In this document: piece after piece, positions 1 to 8,100 of the stretch
Position numbering within the stretch: the first letter of the stretch is position 1
Layout of the letters: each line of letters opens with the position of its first letter
NCBI GenBank assembly: GCA_030692685.1
Contig: JAUXZO010000010.1
Coordinates: forward strand, 62,001-126,000
Reading direction: 5' to 3'
Source of the DNA: Acidovorax sp.
GTDB taxonomy: Bacteria; Pseudomonadota; Gammaproteobacteria; Burkholderiales; Burkholderiaceae_C
Length of the DNA: 64,000 nt
Notes under the pieces: model-generated
Seen by the model: only the letters and a program-made list of their open reading frames with translations
What the model was told of the DNA's origin: nothing
Database searches by the model: none
Program-made: the position numbers and the translations under genes

Positions 1-57
1 GTCGGACGAGTACCTCGAAGACGACATTCCCCATATCGAAATGTTGTGGAGTGCACC

Positions 58-1728
58 ATGACCCTCGCCAGCCCTGCCGCTACGCATGACGTGTTCAACC
101 AGAGCACACCGTGGGCAGATGTAAACCTGTTCACCACCAACCAGCCGCTGCAGGACGCGCTGCGCCTGCACGCCCCCAGCCTGCCTTTGGCGGGCCTGAC
201 GGCACTGGGCGCCGAGATGGGATCAGCCGAAATGTTGACCCATGCGCGCCTGGCCAACACCCACCCACCGCAATTGCGCACGCACGACCGTTTTGGCCAC
301 CGCACGGATGTGGTGGAGTTCCACCCCAGCTACCACGCGCTGCTCGGCGCCGCGCTGCGCCACGGTCTGCACGCCACGCCCTGGTCGCGCAAGGACGCCG
401 CCCATGCACACATCGAGCGCGCCGCAGGCTTCATGCTGTTCACCGAAGCCGAGCCGTCGGTGCTGTGCCCCGTGTCGATGAGCTATGCCGTGACCCCGGC
501 ATTGCGAGGCAATTTGGCTGTGTGTGCGGACTGGAGCAAGGGTTTAGCCAGCACGCAGTACGACCCGCGCCTGGCGCTGTTCTCGCAAAAATCCGCGCTC
601 ACCATGGGCATGGGCATGACCGAGAAGCAGGGTGGATCGGACGTGCGCGCCAACACCACGCAAGCCGTCGCCGACGGTGAAGACGCCTGGGGCCCCCGCT
701 ACCGCATCACCGGCCACAAGTGGTTCTTCTCGGCGCCCATGTGCGATGCCTTTTTGATCCTGGCGCAGACACCCGGCGGTCTTACCTGTTTCTTTCTGCC
801 GCGTGTGTTGCCTGACGACCGGAACGGCGTACTCAACAGCATTCACATCCAGCGTCTCAAGGACAAGCTGGGCAACCACGCCAACGCCAGTTCCGAGGTC
901 GAGTTCATCGATGCCACGGCTTGGCGTGTGGGCGAAGAGGGCCGGGGCGTAGCGCAGATTCTGGAGATGGGCACCATGACGCGGCTGGACTGCGCCCTGG
1001 GCACCAGTGGCCTCATGCGCCAGGCGCTGAGCATCGCGCTGCACCACACGCGCCAGCGATCGGCCTTTGGCAAGAAACTCATCGACCAGCCGCTGATGCG
1101 CAATGTGCTGGCCGATCTTGCTCTTGAAAGTGAAGCGGCTACCGCTTTATCCATAAGGCTTGCAAGCTCTTTTGACCACAAAGACAAAAGCGAGCACGAG
1201 GCCATGATGGCCCGCCTGCTCACGCCCGTGGCCAAGTTCTGGGTGTGCAAACGCGGCAGCATGTTTGCGCAAGAGGCCATGGAATGCCTGGGCGGCAATG
1301 GCTATGTGGAAGAGGGCGGTGAGGGCGTGATGGCCCGCATCTACCGCGAGATGCCGCTCAACTCCATCTGGGAAGGCGCGGGCAACATCATGGCGTTGGA
1401 CTTGATGCGCGCCGTGCGCCGGGCCGACACGGCTGCTGCGCTGGCTGCGGAATTGGCCCCGGCACGCGGCGCCCACCCTGCGCTTGACCGTCTGGCCGGT
1501 ACGCTGCCCCTGCGCGTGGACGCCATGACCACCGAGGCCGAGGCCCGGCGTCTGGCGCAGGACGTGGCCCTGGCCGTGCAGGCGGCGCTGCTTCTGCGCA
1601 GTGCGCCCGGCGCCGTGTTTCGGGCCTTTTGCGATTCGCGCTTGGGCGGTGACTGGGGTTACGCTTTCGGCACGCTGGGCGCCGGGGTCAACCTGGATGT
1701 GCTGCTGGCCCGCGCCCTGCCGACATGA
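58..1728 (+). CDS. AidB-like acyl-CoA dehydrogenase
   Basis: Flavin acyl-CoA dehydrogenase of the AidB / isovaleryl-CoA dehydrogenase-like branch, 556 residues against about 540 for E. coli AidB. Visible motifs are the FAD/substrate-binding stretch MTEKQGGSDVRANT and, near the C-terminus, REMPLNSIWEGAGN, whose Glu (about residue 439) lies where AidB-type proteins carry the catalytic base. I chose ATG at 58 because GGAG lies 6 bases upstream; an in-frame GTG at 46 is the alternative. The family either oxidises branched acyl-CoAs or, as AidB, takes part in the alkylation response; the sequence alone does not decide. Bases 1123-1186 look like a dispersed palindromic repeat absorbed into the frame. 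The next gene on the same strand is a glutathione S-transferase after a 260-base gap. Confidence 0.9.
   Translation: MTLASPAATHDVFNQSTPWADVNLFTTNQPLQDALRLHAPSLPLAGLTALGAEMGSAEMLTHARLANTHPPQLRTHDRFGHRTDVVEFHPSYHALLGAALRHGLHATPWSRKDAAHAHIERAAGFMLFTEAEPSVLCPVSMSYAVTPALRGNLAVCADWSKGLASTQYDPRLALFSQKSALTMGMGMTEKQGGSDVRANTTQAVADGEDAWGPRYRITGHKWFFSAPMCDAFLILAQTPGGLTCFFLPRVLPDDRNGVLNSIHIQRLKDKLGNHANASSEVEFIDATAWRVGEEGRGVAQILEMGTMTRLDCALGTSGLMRQALSIALHHTRQRSAFGKKLIDQPLMRNVLADLALESEAATALSIRLASSFDHKDKSEHEAMMARLLTPVAKFWVCKRGSMFAQEAMECLGGNGYVEEGGEGVMARIYREMPLNSIWEGAGNIMALDLMRAVRRADTAAALAAELAPARGAHPALDRLAGTLPLRVDAMTTEAEARRLAQDVALAVQAALLLRSAPGAVFRAFCDSRLGGDWGYAFGTLGAGVNLDVLLARALPT
1123..1186 (+). repeat. Intragenic copy of the AGCGCTTATCC palindromic repeat
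   Basis: Within the acyl-CoA dehydrogenase gene, the stretch with CGCTTTATCCATAA followed by GGCTTGCAAGCTCTTTTGA closely resembles the dispersed repeat seen between genes at 4103, 20263, 57945 and 60291. It is translated in frame as part of the C-terminal helical region. Identification is by eye. Confidence 0.5.
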
Positions 1729-1988
1729 AGCTCCCCCTGAGTCGCTTCGCGCCTCCGTGCGCCCACCAGAGGCAGCCGCTCTTCGTTGCCGTCCAGGCCT
1801 GCGCAGGCAGGCCCGGAGCCGCGGCACTCAGCCCCTCTCTCGACTCGCTGCGCGAATCGGGAGGGGGACGCCCCCAGCGCGGCGGGGCGGCCCTTGCGCG
1901 GGGGCGCTGGCCTCGGCTGCGACATTTTCGTACGCTGTCGCCGATGCCAATCCCTGCGGACAACTGATACATCTTCGAGGAGAAACCC
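1729..1988. other. GC-rich intergenic spacer with imperfect inverted repeat
   Basis: This 260-base gap has no credible gene. It begins with CTCCCCCTGAGTCGC (about 1731-1745) and later carries GCGAATCGGGAGGGGGAC (about 1853-1870), which are imperfect reverse complements, so the spacer could fold into a long stem. GAGGAG at 1977-1982 is the ribosome binding site of the next gene. Confidence 0.4.
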
Positions 1989-2924
1989 ATGTCCCACCTT
2001 ATCTTGCACCACTACCCCTCGTCGCCGTTCTCCGAAAAGATCCGCGCCATCCTGGGCTTCAAGCAACTGGCCTGGAAGTCCGTGATCATCCCTCGCATCA
2101 TGCCCAAGCCCGATGTGCTGGCGCTCACGGGCGGCTACCGCAAGACACCGTTTCTGCAGATCGGCGCCGATATTTACTGCGACTCGGCCCTGATCTGCGA
2201 TGTGCTGGAGCACGAGCAGCCCGAGCCTGTGCTGTACCCGCCGCATTTGAAGGGTGTGGCCCGCGTGTTTGCGCAGTGGGCCGACACCACGTTGTTCTGG
2301 GCCGCCATGGCCTACAACCTGCAGCCCAAAGGCGCGTCCGTGTTGTTTGCCAACTTGCCGCCACAGGCCGCCCAGGCCTTTGGTGAAGACCGCCGCGAAA
2401 TGAGCGCGGGCATGCAGCGCCTGCGCCCGGCCGACGCTACCGCCGCCTACCGCTCGTACCTGCGCCGCATTGCGCACATGGTCGAAGAACACGAATTTCT
2501 GTTTGGCGCCGAGCCCTGCCTGGCGGACTTTGCGGCCTACCACCCGCTGTGGTTCACCCGCCAGTGTGTGCCGGTCATGGCCGACATCTTCACCAACACC
2601 CCGGCGGTGCTCGAATGGATGGACCGCATGGCTGCCCTGGGCCACGGCCGCATGGAGAAGTTCACCGCCGAAGACGCCATCACCGTAGCCGCGGGCCTGG
2701 ACCCGCTGCCCCTGATGGACGACGTGTTCCAGGACGAGCACGGCATACCGCTCGGCACCCAGGTCACGATTGCCGCAGAGACCTTTGGCACCGAGCCCAC
2801 CGAAGGCGAGCTGATTGCCGCGACCCGCACCCGTTACACCGTGCGCCGCACCGACCCGCGCGCGGGCACGGTCCACGTGCATTTCCCGCGCATTGGGTAT
2901 GTGCTGCGCGCGGTAGCGTCCTGA
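1989..2924 (+). CDS. Glutathione S-transferase family protein
   Basis: A 311-residue protein with an N-terminal thioredoxin-like GST domain (residues 1-80: LHHYPSSPFSEKIRAIL at the start, then YRKTPFLQIGADIYCDSALI, the cis-Pro and SNAIL-type region). An all-helical C-terminal GST domain follows (about 95-205) with LFGAEPCLADFAAYHPLWF. It is longer than usual GSTs (about 200-230 residues); the last 100 residues form an extra C-terminal segment containing EDAITVAAGLDPLP. The start has a strong GAGGAG ribosome site 6 bases upstream. Members conjugate glutathione or reduce or dehalogenate small electrophiles; the substrate here is unknown. Confidence 0.85.
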   Translation: MSHLILHHYPSSPFSEKIRAILGFKQLAWKSVIIPRIMPKPDVLALTGGYRKTPFLQIGADIYCDSALICDVLEHEQPEPVLYPPHLKGVARVFAQWADTTLFWAAMAYNLQPKGASVLFANLPPQAAQAFGEDRREMSAGMQRLRPADATAAYRSYLRRIAHMVEEHEFLFGAEPCLADFAAYHPLWFTRQCVPVMADIFTNTPAVLEWMDRMAALGHGRMEKFTAEDAITVAAGLDPLPLMDDVFQDEHGIPLGTQVTIAAETFGTEPTEGELIAATRTRYTVRRTDPRAGTVHVHFPRIGYVLRAVAS

Positions 2925-3006
2925 AGGGGCGGGCTGACCAATCATCTCGCACGACTCGCCCATATCACGTCCCACAGCGTCTCGCCGCATCAACCCATCC
3001 CCCTAA

Positions 3007-3078
3007 CCGTTCGGGCTGAGCCCGTCGAAGCCAGGGCGCTACTCGACAAATGCCGTTCGACAAGCTCAGGGAGAACGG
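3007..3078. repeat. Inverted-repeat element, CCGTTCGGGCTGAG family (copy 1)
   Basis: The left arm CCGTTCGGGCTGAGCCCGTC and right arm GACAAGCTCAGGGAGAACGG are near reverse complements around a core of about 25 bases. Two similar elements occur at 15668 and 60199. It behaves like a REP/MITE-like extragenic hairpin between the GST and SDR genes. Confidence 0.75.
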
Positions 3079-3149
3079 GTCAAGAGGCGTTCATGGCGAA
3101 CGCCTCCACCGATCAACAAGACCACTGACAACCCCAAGGAGACAAAACC

Positions 3150-4055
3150 ATGATCGATAACTTTTCCGGCAAAACCGCCGTACTCACCGGCGCAGGCTCC
3201 GGCTTTGGCCTCGAGTGCGCGCGCATCGGTGCCCGTCTGGGCATGAACCTGGTGCTGGTCGATGTGCAGCAGGACGCGCTGGACGCCGCCACTGCCGAGA
3301 TGCAAGCCGCCGGGGCCCAGGTGCTGGCGCGCAAGGTCGATGTATCGAACGCGGCCCAGATGGAGCAGTTGTCCATCGACGTGGAGCAGCGCTTTGGCGC
3401 GCCGCACCTCGTGTTCAACAACGCAGGCGTCGGCGCGGGCGGGCTGGTGTGGGAAAGCTCGGTGAAAGACTGGGAATGGGTACTGGGTGTGAACGTGATG
3501 GGCGTAGTGCACGGCGTGCGCCTGTTCACGCCCATGATGCTGGCCGCCGCCAAAAAAGACCCCGCCTGGCGCGGCCACATCGTTAACACTGCCAGCATGG
3601 CGGGCTTGGTGAATGCTCCCAACATGGGCGTCTACAACGTCAGCAAGCATGCCGTGGTCAGCCTGTCGGAGACGCTGTACCAAGACTTGGCGCTGGTGAC
3701 TGACCAAGTCAGCGCCAGCGTGTTGTGCCCCTTCTTTGTGCCCACGGGCATCAGCCAGAGCCACCGCAACCGTCCCGGCGAACTGGCCTCCAACAATCCC
3801 ACCAAGAGCCAGCTCATTGGCCAGGCCAATAGCAGCAAGGCCGTAGGCAGCGGCAAGGTCACGGCTGCCGAGGTGGCACAAAAAGTGTTCGACGCCGCCG
3901 CGCAAGGCCAGTTCTACATCTACAGCCACCCCAAGGCCATCGCGTCGGTGCAGACGCGCATGGAAGACATCATGCTGATGCGCAACCCTAGCGACCCGTA
4001 CGCGGCTAAACCCGAACTGGGCGAACAGCTCAAGGCGGCACTGCGGGCCGACTGA
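3150..4055 (+). CDS. Short-chain dehydrogenase/reductase (SDR family)
   Basis: A 301-residue Rossmann-fold oxidoreductase. The nucleotide-binding motif TGAGSGFG (residues 13-20), the NNAG motif (90-93), Ser149 in NTASMAGL and the catalytic pair Tyr162/Lys166 in YNVSK are all present, so the classical SDR active site is intact. Asp38 in VLVDVQ after the second beta strand suggests NAD(H) preference. AAGGAG at 3136-3141 supports the ATG at 3150. The C-terminus (QTRMEDIMLMRNPSDP) is longer than in minimal SDRs. The substrate cannot be read from the sequence; position after an acyl-CoA dehydrogenase and a GST hints at small-molecule or lipid catabolism, which is inference. Confidence 0.9.
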   Translation: MIDNFSGKTAVLTGAGSGFGLECARIGARLGMNLVLVDVQQDALDAATAEMQAAGAQVLARKVDVSNAAQMEQLSIDVEQRFGAPHLVFNNAGVGAGGLVWESSVKDWEWVLGVNVMGVVHGVRLFTPMMLAAAKKDPAWRGHIVNTASMAGLVNAPNMGVYNVSKHAVVSLSETLYQDLALVTDQVSASVLCPFFVPTGISQSHRNRPGELASNNPTKSQLIGQANSSKAVGSGKVTAAEVAQKVFDAAAQGQFYIYSHPKAIASVQTRMEDIMLMRNPSDPYAAKPELGEQLKAALRAD

Positions 4056-4102
4056 CTGCCACGACGGTCATGGCGGCCATGACGGCGATGGCGGTATTTG
4101 GA

Positions 4103-4160
4103 AAAAATGTGAGTCAATTTGGCCTCTAGCGCTTATCCAGTAAGCGCTGGCAGCTATTAG
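4103..4160. repeat. AGCGCTTATCC palindromic repeat (extragenic)
   Basis: The element runs from GAGTCAATTTGGCCTCTAGC through GCTTATCCAGTAAGCGCTGG to CAGCTATTAG. The AGCGCTTA / TAAGCGCT core is a perfect inverted repeat. It lies directly upstream of the ogt start codon and could supply or block its leader. Confidence 0.7.
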
Positions 4161-4171
4161 ATACATAGTAA

Positions 4172-4765
4172 ATGCCATTGCCCCTAACCTCCGTAACCCC
4201 CGTGCCTGACGCAACCGCAAAGGGGCACGGCCATGCGCTGTTCGACACGGCCATCGGCACCTGCGCCATTGCCTGGGGACCCGGCGGAATTGTGGCGGTG
4301 CAGTTGCCTGAGGCAGATGCCCACGCCACGCAGGCGCGTTTGCTGCGCAACGTTTCGCCGCATTGCGCCGGTTCTGCACAGCCGCCGCCCGCAGTGCGCA
4401 GCGCTGTCGACGGCATCCAGGCGCTGCTCATCGGGCAGCCACGCGACCTGTGCGAAGTGCCGCTCGACTTGTCTGGTGTTTCGCCGTTTCACCAGCAGGT
4501 GTACGCCATTGCGCGGGCCATCCCGCCGGGCAGCACGCGCACCTATGGCGAAGTGGCCCAGCAGATTGGCAGCAAGGGCCTGTCGCGTGCTGTGGGGCAG
4601 GCGCTGGGGCTGAACCCGTTCGCGCCTGTGGTGCCGTGCCACCGGGTGCTTGCGGCTGGCGGCAAGACCGGCGGGTTCTCCGCCGGGGGCGGGGCGGTCA
4701 CCAAGCTGCGCATGCTGGAGATCGAGGGCGCCTGCCTGGGCGGCACATTGCCCCTATTCGGGTAG
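4172..4765 (+). CDS. ogt: Methylated-DNA--protein-cysteine methyltransferase
   Basis: DNA repair suicide enzyme that transfers the alkyl group from O6-alkylguanine to its own cysteine. The acceptor is Cys156 in VVPCHRVLAAGGKTGGFSAGGG-type sequence, and the DNA-binding helix-turn-helix region with the arginine finger precedes it (TYGEVAQQIGSKGLSRAVGQALG). At 197 residues it matches Ogt-type single-domain proteins and lacks the Ada N-terminal zinc domain. The start is uncertain: ATG 4172 has no clear ribosome site and comes right after a palindromic repeat; GTG 4202 is an alternative. Coupling with the AidB-like gene 2.5 kb upstream would fit an alkylation-damage theme, but this is inference. 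Confidence 0.92.
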   Translation: MPLPLTSVTPVPDATAKGHGHALFDTAIGTCAIAWGPGGIVAVQLPEADAHATQARLLRNVSPHCAGSAQPPPAVRSAVDGIQALLIGQPRDLCEVPLDLSGVSPFHQQVYAIARAIPPGSTRTYGEVAQQIGSKGLSRAVGQALGLNPFAPVVPCHRVLAAGGKTGGFSAGGGAVTKLRMLEIEGACLGGTLPLFG

Positions 4766-4912
4766 GCCCGGTTGCATTAAATCGTAATTTCTGTTTACAG
4801 CCGTGCATTGTGTGCGGCAGCGAACAGACCCTGCAAACGGCTCGCTTGTACAAGAACATCAGAGCGTTGCTGTCCGTCAGCGGCGCAGTTCATTTGTACT
4901 TAGGAGTCGCCC

Positions 4913-5155
4913 ATGTCCCGTTCACCCGATTTTTGCTCTGCATGGGACACCTCATGCGCGGGGCAACCAGCCGATGTGTCGTTGACGGAGTTGTCGACGC
5001 TCGGTGACCATCTGGCGCATTGCGGCGCTGTGCGCGGGCCGCTCGATACCTTTTTGGCGGGTGCAGGTCTGCTGCAGGCCTTGGTGGCTGAACATGTGGT
5101 GACGGTGGCGCTGTTGGTCACGCTGGTGGTGGGTGCTGTATCCCTGGTCGCTTAG
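4913..5155 (+). CDS. Small membrane protein upstream of cyclic glucan synthase
   Basis: An 80-residue protein of no recognised family. The N-terminal half is polar with three Cys residues (FCSAWDTSCAG and LAHCGAV). The C-terminal part from about residue 48 is hydrophobic (FLAGAGLLQALVAEHVVTVALLVTLVVGAVSLVA) and would span the membrane once or twice. TAGGAG lies 7 bases before ATG 4913. Its stop codon is only two bases before the GTG start of the giant glucan synthase, which strongly suggests translational coupling and a partner or leader role. It could also be a non-functional coupling ORF. Confidence 0.6.
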   Translation: MSRSPDFCSAWDTSCAGQPADVSLTELSTLGDHLAHCGAVRGPLDTFLAGAGLLQALVAEHVVTVALLVTLVVGAVSLVA

Positions 5156-5157
5156 GC

Positions 5158-8100
5158 GTGGCGCGGATGGGGTTGCGCGCGCAGTGGCCATGGGTGCCCG
5201 CTGCGATGGACCGCATGCTGGATGCCCGGGTCGGCCCGGTGCTGGAGCCGTTGCGGGCTGAAGTTTTTGGTATTGGGCGGTTTGAGGAGCATGGCCGCCA
5301 CTTGGGGGCATCGCACGATGCAGGCAAGGCGCCGTTTGGACGCACCACGTTTTACCCCCGTCTGCAGAGCAACATTCGCGCTCTGCGTGCGTCCTATCAC
5401 TACATCTTTGACGCACCGCACGACGACCACCCCAACAGCCCAGCAGCCGAATGGCTGTTTGACAACTTTCACCTCATCGAAGGCCAGCTCAAGGAAATCC
5501 GAGCCGGGCTCCCGCCACGGTACTACCGCTCGTTGCCTCTTTTGCAAAACGCGCCGCTGGAGGGGTTGCCGCGTGTGTACGGCGTGGCATGGTCGTTTGT
5601 GGCCCACACCGACAGCGCATTTGACGAGTCGCTGCTGGTGCACTTTCTCAATGCTTACCAGGGCACTCGCGAGCTGAGCCAGGGCGAGCTGTGGGCGCTG
5701 CCCACAACCTTGCGGGTGGTGCTGATTGAAAACCTGCGGCGTCTGGCCGAACGCCTGGCCAGCCACAAGGCTGCTCAAGACCTTGCCAGCCTTTGCGCCA
5801 CCCATTGCAAGGACCTGACCCTGCCCGCACTGCAAGCCGCATGGGCAGCCCTGGAACGGCGCGGCGTGGGATCCGTGTTTGTGGTGCACCTGGCGCAGGC
5901 CATGGCAGGACGGCGAGCGCTGGGTGGGCACGCACAGGGTTTTCTGCCGGTGCAACTGTGGCTGCAAACGGCGGTGCCCGACCTGGTCGCATTGCAAACC
6001 CGCCAACAGATCGATCAGGCCGCAGACCAGCTCAGCATGGGTAACGCCGTGACGGCGTTGCGCTTGATTGGCGCGGCCGATTGGTCTGACATCATCGGAG
6101 AGACCAGCCTGGTGCTGCGCGTGATGCTGCAGTCGCCCGTCTTTGCAGCCGAAGACGAGGCCACCCGCAACACCACGCTGCATGGCATCGAACGCCTGTC
6201 GGCCCACAGCGGGCGTGGCGAGACAGAGGTGACACAGGCGCTGCTTGCACGCATGACCGGAGCCACAGAAGCGGCCGCTCTGGCAGGGTACTGGCTGCAG
6301 GGCGCGGGGCGCGCGCAGCTGGAGCAAACCCTCGGCGCAAGACGCCACACCACCGATGCAGTAGCGGTGTGGCGCTCTGCCGTGGCGTTGTCACGCGTGC
6401 CGATGTATCTGGGCGCGTTGGCGGTGGGCACCCTGGGATTGCTGGCGTGGCTGGTGGCCCCACTGTGGGGAAGTACGGCGTGGCAAGACGCGGGTGCGCT
6501 GGCTTGGCTGAGCGCTGGTGTGGTGGCGGCTCTGCTGTTGTTGCCGTTGTCCGAAATCGTGGTGGCGGTGGTCAATCGGCTCATCGGCGAATCCGTCAAA
6601 CCCACCTACATGCCACGCTACCTGCTTCCGGCAGGCATCCCGCACACAGCGCGCACCCTGGTGGCGATACCCGCCATGCTCAGCAGCACAGGCACGGTCA
6701 CACGCCTGGTGCACCGCTTGCACCTGCACTACCTGGCCAACCCCGAGCCGCAGGCTCAATTTGCTTTGTTGACGGATGGAGTCGACGCCAACACCGCCGA
6801 CCTGCCCGACGACGCCGCGTTGCTCGCGCATGCGCAGGACTTGATGCATGCGCTGAACGCGCAGCATCCGCCAGATGCGGGCGCTCCGCTGCGTTTTGTG
6901 TTGCTGCACCGCGCCCGCACGTTCAGCCGCACCCAGCAGCAATGGATTGGCTGGGAGCGAAAGCGTGGCAAGTTGGAGCAACTGGTGGCCGCGCTGGCCA
7001 CGGGCGAGCAGGGCGCATTTTTTGACCTGGGCAAGCTGTCGCAGCTGGCGCCCTACACGCGTTATGTGCTCACGCTCGACAGCGACACCCAGCTGCCACC
7101 CGGCCGCCTGCGCAGCCTGGTGGGCGTGGCCGAGCACCCCGAGAACCAGCCCCGGCTGGATGCCAGCAACCAGCGCGTGGTGCAGGGGTACGGCATATTG
7201 CAGCCGCGTGTGCTGGCCCCGCTGCCGGCGCGCGCCACCACCTCGCTGTGGCAGTGGCTGTTTGCGGGCCAGCAGGGGCTGGACCCGTACAGCGCCATGA
7301 CGTCCGACGTGTACCAGGACTTTTTTGCCGAAGGCAGTTTCACCGGCAAGGGCCTGCTGCACGTTGCCACCGTGCATGCGGTGTTGGGTGGTCGCTTGCC
7401 TGAAGACCAGGTGCTCAGCCACGATCTGCTCGAAGGCGCCCTGGCTCGCTGCGCGATGGTGAGTGATGTGACGCTGGTGGAGGCCGAGCCCGAACACAGC
7501 GACACCGCAGCCTCGCGTTTGCACCGCTGGACGCGGGGCGACTGGCAGTTGTGGCCGTTTTTGCGCCACGCCCATCGCTGGGGCATCGGCCCCATCCACC
7601 GCTGGAAGCTGCTGGACAACCTGCGCCGATCGTTGGTGGCCCCAGCGTCGCTGCTGCTGACGATGCTGGCCTTCATGGGTGTGGGTTTGCCGTTGGCGAC
7701 GACCCTGTCCGTGGTGGTGGCTGCCTATGCAGCTGCACCCCTGATGGGTGCGCTGGCAGGCTGGGTGCCCAGCCGGTGGGGGCAGGTGGGCGTGCGTTTT
7801 GTGCACGAGGCCTCGGTCGATCTTTTGCGAGCGTTGGCCGCTGGCGTGTGGCACCTGGCGCTGCTGCCGCAGCAGGCGTGGTTGCTGGCCGATGCTGTGG
7901 TGCGTACCGTGCACCGGCAGGTGGTGAGCCGTCGGCGTCTGCTGGAATGGACCACCGCCGAGGCCGCGCAGAACGCCCTGAGCGCCAGCTTGCCCGCCAC
8001 GTTGCGGCGGCACCTGATTGCGCCAGTGCTTGCGGTGGGTTGTGCCGTGGCGCTCTGGGGTTTGGGGCGGTACCTGGATGGGGGCGATTTGGGGCTGCTG

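Noticed and set aside
1..57. End of an upstream gene
   Set aside because: Too short to support any reading; only the ribosome site at 48-51 is evident.
6391..8013. 540-codon open frame on the minus strand
   Set aside because: Antisense to the glucan synthase; composition bias of a shadow frame and no start signal.
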